A DNA stretch of 64,000 nucleotides from Chitinophaga rhizosphaerae (GTDB lineage: Bacteria > Bacteroidota > Bacteroidia > Chitinophagales > Chitinophagaceae): the NCBI RefSeq assembly GCF_003958645.1, contig NZ_RXLO01000005.1:372001-436000 (forward strand). Reading direction: 5' to 3'. The position numbers and the translations under genes are program-made. How positions within the stretch are numbered: the stretch's first letter is position 1; every line of letters begins with the position of its first letter. Below the pieces are notes generated by a model, which was not told the origin of the DNA, did no database searches, and was given only the letters and a program-made list of their open reading frames with translations. Shown piece by piece: positions 46,801 to 54,918 of this stretch.

Positions 46801-46918
46801 CCCCGGGAACCGCTCCGTTGGCGTCCCTGACGGTGCCCCTGACGTTTCTGCGCGCATCCTGGGCCATGGCCTGGATCAGCAAGCAGATCAGCAAAAGGGT
46901 GGAAAATATTTTTTTCAT
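43844..46918 (-). CDS. SusC/RagA-family TonB-linked outer-membrane transporter (pair 1)
   Basis: The 1024-residue product has a signal peptide (MKKIFSTLLLICLLIQAMAQ), a carboxypeptidase-regulatory-like domain (about residues 22-100), a TonB-box/linker region (LEEVMVVGYG), a plug with LIIVDDVEF and ATILKDAASAAVYGIKGANGVI-type signatures (about 110-235), and a 22-strand barrel ending in FNVGLNVNF. It imports oligosaccharide or peptide ligands in a TonB-dependent way with its SusD partner. It lies 18 bp downstream of the second SusD gene. I saw no extra N-terminal signalling domain. Confidence 0.95.
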   Translation of the reverse strand: MKKIFSTLLLICLLIQAMAQDARRNVRGTVRDANGAVPGVVIFEKDVPGNGTVSNETGGFNLSVRGKSNILIFKFVGYLQQEVNISGKSEVNVTLQQDVKGLEEVMVVGYGRTTKLSNTVATSSVTGDEIRRVPTASLQNALVGKLPGFLAMQRSGQPGKDGAEFLIRGASTFSNNRNLTPLIIVDDVEFTGNFSDIDPEQVANVTILKDAASAAVYGIKGANGVIVVTTIRGQSGKAQIRLTSNYGRQGNSIRPEFLSAYDHARLRNAALVSDGLPKEYTDEDLEAWRTGSDPYGHPDIDWWDVLMRKSTTQTKNNLSITGGSDKMKYFVSVGHLFQNGILKDFREPGSSVNPNYYLKRYNYRSNLDFQVTPSLDLGLDVSGYFGEENEPNTRGRANRNRIWFELYDYKALPPMAYPIYNPDGTFGAAPETVVTGNGAGNNIVGRLMKGGYRRDFENDMQVNIRASQKLNFIASGLKLSALVSYSSNQGFGRDLGRTNFLSFIYNSKTQTYTPLLPNTYRDEKYSLGSTSTTVEKRLNTQLSLNYDSTFGQKHHIYALVLLNQFSETEGAALPENFRGYTFRLGYDYRKKYLIEFNGAYNGTDRFQSSNRYGFFPAVSGGWNIAEEPFFKENVKFMDLFKIRGSVGMTGTDNINNTYQYLYEHVYLQGLGYNFGENQKSFSGIYEGILGNENVSWEKELQWNVGTDMNFFRNKLSFTAEVFKRKRTDILLPRQSLSAIIGIGLPPSNLAQVSNRGFEMNLNYSNKLNKFNYRINANMSVAKNRIEFMDEGNPPYPWLRQTGGPTNRELGYVTEGFYYDDEDIAKSPLPVGPQPKPGDLKYKDLNGDNKIDPYDMAYNKYSNTPTTQYAMTLGGDWKGLSFSITFQSATNFVLSQFAEAVTPFFGNLRQVHLDAWTPENRDNAKFPRISTMDNISNALSNPSDFWTVKGDYIKLRNAEIGYTLPRRIVSSLHLQQVRVYLNGSNLHTWMLGPNLYDLDPEVSSRTEGGVYPTQRVFNVGLNVNF

Positions 46919-46936
46919 AACAGCGGCTTTATCGGA

Positions 46937-48616
46937 TTACCAAAGGGGATTTTGTACCAGGTTGCGGTTTCTGTATAATTCAGACTGGGGGATGGGATAG
47001 AGGTGCATCCGGTCGTTGAATGCCACTTTCCCCACTGCAACTTTGGTATATGTAACGGTACCGTCGTCTGCGCGAACGATTTGCTGTCCGTGGAGGTCGC
47101 CGGTGAAGAGCTGTTTGGCGATCATCCATCGGCGGATGTCCCAGAAACGGTGTTCTTCGAAGCATAATTCCACGCGGCGTTCGTTGCGGATCAGCTTCAG
47201 CAGCTCGTCTTTCGATACGGAATTCGGCACTGCGGTTTTCATCCCCCCGCGGGAGCGGATTTTGTTGAGCGCCGCCACGGCATCGGCCTGGGTGGCATCG
47301 CTGGCTTCCGTCAATGCTTCGGCGTAGTTCAGGTACACTTCTGCAAACCGGAACAGGGGGAAATTATGCGGCTGCGAGCCCAGCGAGCTGGCGTTTTCTG
47401 CGTTGTACATGAACTTCCGGAGGTAATAGCCGGTCTGCGTCTGCGTGATGTTGCCGCCGGGCCGGTCCAGCCCGCCGTCAAACGTTTCCACGGTCCTTTT
47501 CAGCCATTTGCTGCCGTTGAAGAAGAACACGAGGTTGAAACGGGTGTCGCGGTTCACGTTGGGCTGGTCCGGGTCGTAACCGGAAGTGGGATCGGTGATG
47601 GGCTTGCCGTTGGTCATGAGGAACGCTTCGGCGAGTTCCTGGGTGGGGCTGGTATACCCTCTGTTGCTGAATTTGGTAAAGCCTACGGGCCCGTTGTTCT
47701 GCTCCACATCGCTCGAGTTGGCGCGGAGGTAGGAGAGGATGATCTCCTTGCTGTCGCGCGTGATGAAGATATTGATATACCGGTTATTGGGCTCGATGAT
47801 GTGCGAGTTCAGATCGATGAGCTCCCTGGCCACGTCTGCCGCTTTCTGCCAGCGGGCTTTCACGGCGCCGGCGGAAACGTCCGTGTAGCCGGTCAGCTCC
47901 TTGTTTTGGGTGCCGAGGTTGCCGGCGTTGAAGAGCGGGCTGGCGGCGTAGAGGTGCATCCTGGCCTGGAGGGCGAGCGCCGCGGTATTCGTGATGCGGC
48001 CGAAATCGCCGCCGGAGGCCGGGCCGGTGCGCAGGAGCGGTTTGATGGCGTCCAGTTCACCGGAAACGTAGTTCACACAAGCTTCGAAGGAGCTGCGGGG
48101 CACCTGGAGGTCTTCGGCCAGGGTCCCGATCCTTTCGCCCATCAAAGGCACGCCACCGTAGCGTTTCATCAGTTCGAAGTAGGCAAATGCGCGGAGGAAC
48201 CTGGCTTCCGCTTTCCAGTATCCCTTCACTTCGTTCTCGACCGGGACCCTGTCTACGTTGGCGAGGAATACGTTCACCTTGCGGATAACGGTGTAGCGGG
48301 ACGACCATACATCGTCCGGATTACCAAAAGCGTCGATGCGGCCGAAGCGGAGGTCTTCGATGGAGCTGCCGCGCATGGACGGTACCGCATCATCCGTAGC
48401 GGCGTCGAGCATGGAGTTGCCGATCCGGTTCCAGCCGTTGGGCATGTTGCCGTAAATATCGTTCAGGAACTGTTCGGCATACGAACCGTTCTTGTCTACC
48501 GGGTCGAAGATGAAAGACGAGTCGAGGTTTTCCAGCGGCCCTTCTTCCATGTTCTTGTTGCATCCCACTGTGGCAAACAGTGCAAATGCGGGTATGATAT
48601 AGATGAGTTTTTTCAT
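46937..48616 (-). CDS. SusD/RagB-family outer-membrane lipoprotein (pair 2)
   Basis: The 559-residue product starts MKKLIYIIPAFALFATVGC with lipobox TVGC; the ATG at 48616 gives this signal and the longer frame to 48721 overlaps susC. Typical segments are VIRKVNVFLANVDRVPVENEVKGYWKAEARFLRAFAYFELMKRYGGVPLMGE, YLNYAEALTEASDATQADAVAALNKIRSRGG, NERRVELCFEEHRFWDIRRWM and the IPQSELYRNRNLVQNPLW end. It lies 11 bp after its SusC partner. It differs clearly in sequence from the other SusD, so the pairs are not a recent duplication. Confidence 0.95.
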   Translation of the reverse strand: MKKLIYIIPAFALFATVGCNKNMEEGPLENLDSSFIFDPVDKNGSYAEQFLNDIYGNMPNGWNRIGNSMLDAATDDAVPSMRGSSIEDLRFGRIDAFGNPDDVWSSRYTVIRKVNVFLANVDRVPVENEVKGYWKAEARFLRAFAYFELMKRYGGVPLMGERIGTLAEDLQVPRSSFEACVNYVSGELDAIKPLLRTGPASGGDFGRITNTAALALQARMHLYAASPLFNAGNLGTQNKELTGYTDVSAGAVKARWQKAADVARELIDLNSHIIEPNNRYINIFITRDSKEIILSYLRANSSDVEQNNGPVGFTKFSNRGYTSPTQELAEAFLMTNGKPITDPTSGYDPDQPNVNRDTRFNLVFFFNGSKWLKRTVETFDGGLDRPGGNITQTQTGYYLRKFMYNAENASSLGSQPHNFPLFRFAEVYLNYAEALTEASDATQADAVAALNKIRSRGGMKTAVPNSVSKDELLKLIRNERRVELCFEEHRFWDIRRWMIAKQLFTGDLHGQQIVRADDGTVTYTKVAVGKVAFNDRMHLYPIPQSELYRNRNLVQNPLW

Positions 48617-48627
48617 GATGATGCGCG

Positions 48628-51600
48628 TTAGAGTTTGATGTTGATACCGGCGTACATGACACGGGATGCGGGATAGTTGCCGTTCAGGTTCTCGGGATCG
48701 GTATCCTTGAACTTCGACCATGTCAGCAGGTTGGTGCCGTTGAGGAAGAAGCGGGCGGATGCGAGGCGGAACCGGCGGGCGAAGCGTTCCGGCACATTGT
48801 ACCCCAGCTCCGCATTCCGCAACCGCAGGTAGGAAGTGTTCCTGATCCAGTAGCTGGATGCCTGCGAGTTGTTGAAGTTGGAACCGATGGTGAGGCGGGG
48901 ATACGTGGCGGAAGCGGCCGTTTCCGGCGTCCAGCGGCCGAGATGGTGCTCGAAGGCGTTGCCCTTGCCGTTGTTAGCGAACTCATAAATAGCTATGTTG
49001 CTGTAACGGTTCCCCGTGCCCTGGACCAACACGGAAAGATCGAGCCCTTTCCATCCGAAGCCCAGGTTCAGGCCGTAGTTCACACGCGGCTTTTCGGGCG
49101 TGATGAGCGACTGGTCGAACTGGTTGATGCGGCCGTCGCCGTTCAGGTCTTTATACCGGATATCGCCGGGTTTGGGACGGTACCCGTCGATCCAGGTGCC
49201 CCGCTCGATCTCTTCCTCCGACTGGTACAAACCATCGGCCTGGTAACCGTACTGCATGCCCGTGTAGTTTCCGGTGCGCACGAGCCAGGGATAAGGACGC
49301 GCCGTTTCGTCGAGATACACGTTGATGCCATGTTGCATGGATAGCACGCCGGTTGCATAATAGCTCAGCGCGCCTGCCGTTCCACGGTAGGTGGCGGTGA
49401 ATTCCATGCCTTTCATGCGCGTTTTGCCCAGGTTCTCCTGCGGGTATCCGATGCCCAGGAGGGCGGTGGCGGTACCACGGGTCAGCAGCAGATCGGTGTA
49501 AAGGTCGTTGTAAATGTCTGCGGTAAAGGCAATGCGATTGTCGAGCGCCTCCACATCCAGGCCTATATTGAATTTGCGCGCTTTCTCCCAGGAAATGAAG
49601 GGATTGTTGAGCGTGCCTTCCCGGATGCCGGTAGCGGCGGAGTGCGAGGTGCCGAAGCTGTAGCCGGTGCCACCAACGTAATACTGGTTATAGACGAAGT
49701 AGGATTCTCCGGAGCCGGAAGTCCGGGTGGAGTTGAACGCGTCTCCGGTAAGACCGTAAGTGGCCCGCAGTTTCAGCATATTGAGCCAGTTGGCGGTGGA
49801 AAGGAAGTCTTCCCTGGCGAGGTTCCACCCGATGCCGAACGCGGGGAAGGTGCCATACCTGCGGTCGGGATGGTAACGGTTGGTGCCGTTGCGGCCAACC
49901 ACCGCTTCGAACATATATTTCTCCGCATAATCGTATTGCAGGCGTGCGGCCCCTCCGAGGAAGTACTGCGCCAGTTGCGATCCCAGGATGCGGTTGTCGT
50001 AATTGAGGCCCAGCATGGCGTTGAAGTGATGCTGCCCGAAGCCGCGCGTCCAGCCCAGTTGCGCGTCGGTATTGAAGAAGCGCTCGGTGTTGCTCGATTC
50101 GCGGGTGTTGCCCATGTCGGTGTCTTCCCCGGTTTTGAGATAGGAAGTTTCACCGGTCGCGGGGTCGGTGTACAGCTGGTATACGGCGTTCCTTTTCACG
50201 CGGACGATGTACTCGGCGTAGTTGGTATAATACGATCCGCCCACGCGGAACCACATGCCGGGGGTGATATCGCTGAGGTCTGCGCGGATGTTCAGTTCGG
50301 CGTTCACTTCACGGGCATACCGGTTGGCATAGCCGCTTTTCATGGTTAAGGCGTAGATGTTCTCTTCATAGTTGGAGTTGCCGCCGAGGGAACCATCGGG
50401 ATTGAACACCGGGTACGCATTGCGCGGCGTGTTGCGGATCTCCTGCATGATATTGGGGCCAAAGCCGCCGGGCTCGTTGTTGTTCTGGATGCGGCCGGAA
50501 AGATTCAGCGAGGCGGAAATGCTGCGGTTGATCTGTACGTCCACGTTGGAACGAACGAGGTAACGCTGCATGTCGGCGTTGGTGTTGTATTTATTAACGG
50601 CGTCGGTTTTGAAAGGACCGGCCTGGTTGGTGTAGTTCAGGTCCACGAAATAGCGCGCATTGCCGCGGGCGCCCGAAATGTTGAGGTCGTACCGCTGCAT
50701 GAGGGCGTTTTTCTTCAGCACTTCGTTGCGCCAGTTTACGTCCGGATGGCCGGTAGGATCGGTGCCGTTGCGGTAATGATCGAGGTCCTGCTGGGAATAG
50801 GTGGCCGGGATGCCGTCGTTGGCCTGCGCTTCATTATATAGCCTGGCGTAATCGTAGGCGCTGAGTTCCTTGTAGCTTTTGAGCATCTGCGAGGTGCCGA
50901 CGCCGGCGGTGAAGGAGATGCGCTGGCCGGATGTCTGCTCGCCTTTGCGGGTGGTGATGAGCAGGATGCCGTTAGAGGCGCGCATGCCGTACATGGCGGT
51001 AGACAGCGCGTCTTTGAGCAGGGTGACGGATTCGATCTGTTCCGGATTGATGTTGGTCATGTTGCGGGCCGGTGCGCCGTCGATCATGATCATGGGCGAG
51101 GTGCCGCGCATTTCGGGGGAAAAGGATTCATCTCCCGGGATGCCGGGTACATAACTGAGGTTATACCCTGCGAGCCTGCCGGCCATCATACCGTGCAGGC
51201 TGGTGGAAAACGTGCGGTTCAGGTCGTGATGCCCGATCTGGGCGATGGCGGCTACCGAAGTGCCTTTCCGTTGCAGCCCGTAAAGGATGTGGTAAAGGGA
51301 ATCGCTCTCTTGCAGGGAAGGGAGCATCCTGACGCGGAAATCGCCGCCGGCGGAAGCGGTGGCTTCTGCGGTGCGGAATGCGGGATGGGAGAACACGAGC
51401 GTTTCGCCCGGGTCTGCAGAAAGGGAGAAATTCCCGTCGGCGTCGGTGACGGCGTTTCCTGCGCCGGATTTGCGGCGAACGAGCACGCCGGCTACAGGTT
51501 TACCGAAGTCGTCGATAACGGCGCCCTTGATGGCGGCCCACCGGGCGCTGGTGCCTGAGGAGGTGCCCGGGCTGTTAGGGACCGCCGATGCGGGGAATGC

Positions 51601-51669
51601 CCAGAGGCCGGCAGCCAGGAAGCCTGCGCCGGGTAGCAGCAGCAGCTTTCTAACGTGAAATTTTCTCAT
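48628..51669 (-). CDS. SusC/RagA-family TonB-linked outer-membrane transporter (pair 2)
   Basis: This product of about 1013 residues has a signal peptide (MRKFHVRKLLLLPGAGFLAAG, ending PASA), a carboxypeptidase-regulatory-like domain (about residues 45-115), a plug with MIMIDGAPARNMTNINPEQIESVTLLKDALSTAMYGMRASNGILLITT (about 175-220) and a barrel. The end is SRVMYAGINIKL. The ATG at 51669 is used; one codon upstream is a TTG. It is the first gene of the four-gene susCD-susCD operon. Its promoter region is shared with the divergent ChrB-AraC gene and carries a double LacI-type operator 225 bp upstream. Confidence 0.95.
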   Translation of the reverse strand: MRKFHVRKLLLLPGAGFLAAGLWAFPASAVPNSPGTSSGTSARWAAIKGAVIDDFGKPVAGVLVRRKSGAGNAVTDADGNFSLSADPGETLVFSHPAFRTAEATASAGGDFRVRMLPSLQESDSLYHILYGLQRKGTSVAAIAQIGHHDLNRTFSTSLHGMMAGRLAGYNLSYVPGIPGDESFSPEMRGTSPMIMIDGAPARNMTNINPEQIESVTLLKDALSTAMYGMRASNGILLITTRKGEQTSGQRISFTAGVGTSQMLKSYKELSAYDYARLYNEAQANDGIPATYSQQDLDHYRNGTDPTGHPDVNWRNEVLKKNALMQRYDLNISGARGNARYFVDLNYTNQAGPFKTDAVNKYNTNADMQRYLVRSNVDVQINRSISASLNLSGRIQNNNEPGGFGPNIMQEIRNTPRNAYPVFNPDGSLGGNSNYEENIYALTMKSGYANRYAREVNAELNIRADLSDITPGMWFRVGGSYYTNYAEYIVRVKRNAVYQLYTDPATGETSYLKTGEDTDMGNTRESSNTERFFNTDAQLGWTRGFGQHHFNAMLGLNYDNRILGSQLAQYFLGGAARLQYDYAEKYMFEAVVGRNGTNRYHPDRRYGTFPAFGIGWNLAREDFLSTANWLNMLKLRATYGLTGDAFNSTRTSGSGESYFVYNQYYVGGTGYSFGTSHSAATGIREGTLNNPFISWEKARKFNIGLDVEALDNRIAFTADIYNDLYTDLLLTRGTATALLGIGYPQENLGKTRMKGMEFTATYRGTAGALSYYATGVLSMQHGINVYLDETARPYPWLVRTGNYTGMQYGYQADGLYQSEEEIERGTWIDGYRPKPGDIRYKDLNGDGRINQFDQSLITPEKPRVNYGLNLGFGWKGLDLSVLVQGTGNRYSNIAIYEFANNGKGNAFEHHLGRWTPETAASATYPRLTIGSNFNNSQASSYWIRNTSYLRLRNAELGYNVPERFARRFRLASARFFLNGTNLLTWSKFKDTDPENLNGNYPASRVMYAGINIKL

Positions 51670-52157
51670 CAATAATCAGTTTTGACTGGTGATTGTGATT
51701 GCATTGTATAGCTTGTTAGGCCGGAACGCGGTACCGGCATATATTTCATAGATTCCTGAAAGAGCATATTACCGGGAAGACTTCTTCATAACGCTACGTC
51801 GGAGATCGTCATAACATTGGTATGGAATTCAGCTGTCCTGATGCTTTTTTAACTTTTCAGATAACGTGTAATTTTGGTTGCCCCCTTTCAGGATGCAATC
51901 GTTTGCACGAAAAAAGTGCAAACGATTGCATTTTAGGCCAAATAATAAAATTTATCCCGGATTCCCAAATTTTTTTTACGGAAAATTAGCTGTGTGGGAT
52001 TGTGTTCCAATGACATTAAGTCGCCCAACCCCTGCATTATGGCCGCTTCCGGGAGGAATTTCAAGGATTAGGAATCGCTTAACAGGGATTGTGCAGGAAA
52101 AGTTCCATTTTCTACCTATCAACCATATTCAAATCATATCATAAACCGCGTCTTATT
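51670..52157. promoter_or_regulatory. Divergent regulatory region between susC operon and ChrB-AraC gene
   Basis: These 488 bp should hold promoters for both directions. The clear element is the operator pair at 51893-51931, nearly midway between the two starts. A GCCGG/CCGGC hairpin lies near 51720-51738 in the susC leader. I do not see a consensus TAnnTTTG element on either strand. Confidence 0.55.
51893..51931. promoter_or_regulatory. Paired LacI-type operators in perfect inverted arrangement
   Basis: Two 14-bp LacI/GalR-family-like operators with a central CG, TGCAATCGTTTGCA (51894-51907) and TGCAAACGATTGCA (51917-51930), are exact reverse complements. Together with flanking bases they make 16-bp arms around GAAAAAA. 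Their centres are 23 bp apart, about two helical turns, so two dimers would bind on the same face. As RNA it would also form a strong hairpin, but only four T follow, and no gene ends here. Confidence 0.7.
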
Positions 52158-53048
52158 ATGAAATGGGTCACCCGATTACATCCGAAGCTGGACCGGATCG
52201 CCTGTATCTGGCTCATCCGTAAGCTGATCGACGAACAAGCAGATATTCAATACGTCCCCGAACACCGCGTGATCCCCATTTCCAGGAACGAAGGGGCCAT
52301 CGCGTTCGATATGTCCGGCTCCGATTACTTCGCCTGGGGAGAACAATGCCTGTTCGATGTTTTCCTGCGCAAACACCGCCTGCCGGATCCCGCTTTGGCC
52401 GTTATGTCGCCCATCATCCGCAGCATGGCCCTCAATAAACCCGACCCCTCGCCGCACGCCGCCGGTTTCCGCGCCGTGGCCGAAGGGCTCGCGATCACCA
52501 TCCCTCCGGGCGACGAGCTCACCCGCCAGGGCATCATCCTCTTCGAAGCGCTCCATGCCTGGGCTTCCCAGCTCCCCGGCATCAGCCAGCCGCCCGAATA
52601 TTCCGAGCACGTGCTCATGGAAGTGTTCCACAAATTCGTCACCCAAAAATACTCCGACCGCGTCCGAAAACCCATGTGGGTACAGGAAATCGCCGCCATC
52701 GTGCAAGACCAGATCGATACCAACCTCGCCCTGAGCCTGCCCGAACTGTCGCGCAAGCTCAACGCCAACCCGGAATACCTCTCCAACGAGTTCTCCCGCG
52801 ACTTCGAAGACATGACCTTCGGGGAATACATCCGCAAAAAACGGATCGAAAAAGCACTCGAACTCATGGAAGAAGAAAAATATTCACTCACGGAAATCGC
52901 CTATATGACAGGCTTCTCCGACCAAACGCACTTCTCCCGCATCTTCAACCGCCACTTCGGAAAAACACCCACCGGCCACCTCAAAACCATCCGCGCCCAA
53001 AAGAACCGGGAAGTCGCCGAAACCGTCGAAGAAGAGGAAGAAGATTAA
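52158..53048 (+). CDS. ChrB-like domain fused to AraC DNA-binding domain
   Basis: In this 296-residue product, about residues 1-140 match the ChrB chromate-resistance domain (KWVTRLHPKLDRIACIWLIRKLIDEQADIQYVP, GAIAFDMSG, GEQCLFDVFLRK, DPALAVMSPIIRSM). After a linker, residues about 185-285 form a full AraC helix-turn-helix pair (LSLPELSRKLNANPEYLSNEFSRDF and LTEIAYMTGFSDQTHFSRIFNRHFG). The ATG at 52158 starts at the ChrB motif; the 23 extra residues of the longer frame do not fit. A typical AraC carries a cupin here. It is divergent from the susCD operon and may regulate it. No chromate transporter is nearby, so chromate sensing is unproven. Confidence 0.85.
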   Translation: MKWVTRLHPKLDRIACIWLIRKLIDEQADIQYVPEHRVIPISRNEGAIAFDMSGSDYFAWGEQCLFDVFLRKHRLPDPALAVMSPIIRSMALNKPDPSPHAAGFRAVAEGLAITIPPGDELTRQGIILFEALHAWASQLPGISQPPEYSEHVLMEVFHKFVTQKYSDRVRKPMWVQEIAAIVQDQIDTNLALSLPELSRKLNANPEYLSNEFSRDFEDMTFGEYIRKKRIEKALELMEEEKYSLTEIAYMTGFSDQTHFSRIFNRHFGKTPTGHLKTIRAQKNREVAETVEEEEED

Positions 53049-53061
53049 GGAAACGTTTGCA
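53048..53061. promoter_or_regulatory. Third LacI-operator-like site
   Basis: AGGAAACGTTTGCA resembles the paired operators near 51900 in the AAACGTTTGCA half and central CG. It begins at the last base of the ChrB-AraC stop codon. It is a weaker match and may be chance. Confidence 0.35.
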
Positions 53062-53164
53062 TGGAAAATGGAAAATTCCGTGGATATTCACATCCATTCA
53101 GGATTTCAGCCTGTCCCGTTCCGGACGCCGCCGCCTGCAGTTAATAATTCGTCTTGCATCTAAA

Positions 53165-53260
53165 ATGAACGCTAACCGCGATTTTGTTAGCAAAAATTAC
53201 CCCGGTGCGCTTCTACACCGGGTAAAACAGCGAAACCACGCGTCTGCGTGGTTTTTCTTT
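53165..53260 (+). terminator. Three successive hairpins ending in a T-run
   Basis: GCTAAC/GTTAGC (53171-53191), TACCCCGGTG/CACCGGGTA (53198-53224, one bulged C) and AAACCACGC/GCGTGGTTT (53233-53254) occur in a row and end in a T-run followed by CTTTT. The last is an intrinsic terminator for the ChrB-AraC transcript. The first two could make this a small RNA or a stable 3' end. Confidence 0.65.
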
Positions 53261-53342
53261 TCCCGTAACTACACACCGCTGCGCTATTGGTACAGCGGTT
53301 GGGCACGCCGGAGTTTTCAACCAAGAATTGGAACGAATGAAA

Positions 53343-53366
53343 AGGGGCCGGTCGCATTGCCGGCCC
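53343..53366 (-). terminator. Intrinsic terminator of the ferritin gene
   Basis: An eight-bp all-GC stem GGGGCCGG/CCGGCCCC (53343-53350 with 53359-53366) is followed on the minus strand by TTTTC, 26 bp past the ferritin stop. Confidence 0.82.
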
Positions 53367-53391
53367 CAACATGATTTTATGTGCTCCCTTA

Positions 53392-53901
53392 TCAGCCCTT
53401 GGAAATCTGGGCACGATAATTCATAATGTCGCGGTCGAACAGGTAGAGCCCGCTCTTGTCTTCACCGATCATCTCCAGCTTATCGTTCAGCGTACGGGCG
53501 AGGCGCTCTTCTTCGATCTGTTCGGAAACGTACCATTGCAGAAAGTTATGGGTGGCATAGTCTTTTTCCTGCAACGCCTGGTGCACCAGGTCGTTGATGC
53601 TTTCAGACACCTTGATCTCATGGGCCAGGAATTCTTCGAACGCGCGTTTGAGCGACAGGAAGGTAATGATGGGCTGCTTCAGCTCGGGCACCACGCCGAA
53701 CCCGCCACGCTCGTTCACGAACTTGAGGAGCTTCAGCATATGCACCCTTTCCTCGTCGGACTGCTGGTAGAAAAAGTCGGCCACACCCTGGAGCCCCGGC
53801 TGGATATCTGCCCAGGAAGCCATCGCCAAATACGCCTGCGATGACGCCGCTTCCAGCGCCACTTGTTTGTTCAGTGCTTCCTGAATGGTTTTACTTAGCA
53901 T
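53392..53901 (-). CDS. Ferritin (non-haem, iron storage)
   Basis: The 169-residue four-helix-bundle protein has ferroxidase ligands in ALEAASSQAYLAMASWAD, FFYQQSDEERVHMLKLLKFVNERGG (the EExxH pair) and SEQIEEERLARTLNDKL. Typical length and the QISKG tail suggest a bacterial FtnA that stores iron as a 24-mer cage. It is monocistronic, with its own terminator. The di-haem peroxidase elsewhere in the window is the only other iron-linked gene. Confidence 0.95.
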   Translation of the reverse strand: MLSKTIQEALNKQVALEAASSQAYLAMASWADIQPGLQGVADFFYQQSDEERVHMLKLLKFVNERGGFGVVPELKQPIITFLSLKRAFEEFLAHEIKVSESINDLVHQALQEKDYATHNFLQWYVSEQIEEERLARTLNDKLEMIGEDKSGLYLFDRDIMNYRAQISKG

Positions 53902-53957
53902 AGTGAAGTGAATTTAGATGAAAAGTACTGATTCCAATGTACGGAATTTTTACAACC

Positions 53958-54785
53958 CTACAATGCAAGATGGCGGCTCTCCACCGGTTGCTCGAAAAAA
54001 ATTCCGGCGGCCCGGTCGAACGTCTGCGTATCGTCTGTCGTATAAAACACGCGCGTTCCTCCCGTACTGCATTTCTCCCGGATTTCGGGGTGCCGCTCCA
54101 GGTAATCGGCCAGGCTCGCCGCGGCGATGGCGCCCTGGGAAAGCAGGGTCACGCCGGGCGGGAGGTACTTCCTTATTTTACCGGCCAGCAGCGGGTAATG
54201 GGTGCATCCCAGCACGATGGTATCGATATCTTCCGACTGCACCATCAGCTGCCGGATGTATTTTTTGATGAAGAAATCGGCCCCTTCGCTTTCGTATTCC
54301 GCGTTTTCCACCAGCGGCACCCACATGGGGCAGGCCTGTTGGAAAACGGTGATGTCGGGGAAGAATTTCTCGATCTCGATAGGATAGCTTTGGGAATTGA
54401 CGGTGCCCGCCGTCCCGAAAATCCCCACGCTGCGGCTTTTGGAATAATCGCCCACGATCTCGGTGGTAGGCCGGATAATACCCAGCACCCGGCGATCCGG
54501 GTCGATATTGGGCAGATCGTTCTGCTGGATGGTGCGCAGCGCCTTGGCAGACGCGGTATTGCAGGCCAGCACCACCAGGTGGCAACCCATGCGGAACAGG
54601 TGCTGCACGCATTCGAGGGTATAATGGTAAACGGTTTCGTATGACCGGCCACCGTAAGGCGCCCGCCCATTGTCGCCCAGGTAGATGTAATCGTATTCCG
54701 GTAATGATTTGACGATCTCCTTCAAAACGGTCAATCCGCCATATCCCGAATCAAAAACGCCGATGGGCCCTGGTTTCTTCTGCAT
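53958..54785 (-). CDS. murI: Glutamate racemase
   Basis: The 275-residue product starts MQKKPGPIGVFDSGYGGLTVL; I chose the ATG at 54785 over 54881 because the substrate motif GVFDSGYGG should lie near the N-terminus. The two catalytic cysteines are in LACNTAS (about 75) and LGCTHYPLL (about 194), with GDNGRAPYGGRS and GTAGTVNS motifs. It makes D-glutamate for peptidoglycan. It lies between ferritin and the efflux operon; the 133-bp gap to the efflux genes suggests separate transcription, but co-direction leaves read-through possible. Confidence 0.95.
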   Translation of the reverse strand: MQKKPGPIGVFDSGYGGLTVLKEIVKSLPEYDYIYLGDNGRAPYGGRSYETVYHYTLECVQHLFRMGCHLVVLACNTASAKALRTIQQNDLPNIDPDRRVLGIIRPTTEIVGDYSKSRSVGIFGTAGTVNSQSYPIEIEKFFPDITVFQQACPMWVPLVENAEYESEGADFFIKKYIRQLMVQSEDIDTIVLGCTHYPLLAGKIRKYLPPGVTLLSQGAIAAASLADYLERHPEIREKCSTGGTRVFYTTDDTQTFDRAAGIFFEQPVESRHLAL

Positions 54786-54918
54786 GCGCCAAATTACGGA
54801 ATTTTTGCCGTTGCGGCTGCCAGACTGCTCCTGCATGATGGGCGGAGGGATGTTTACGATGGAACTGTCCGGCGAAGCCATGATATTGCCCGGCAGGAAG
54901 GTAACGGGTATGCCGGCC

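Noticed and set aside
51893..51931. Reading the 16-bp inverted repeat as a plain terminator
   Set aside because: No gene ends nearby, only four T follow, and each arm is itself a near-palindromic LacI-type operator, so an operator pair explains it better.
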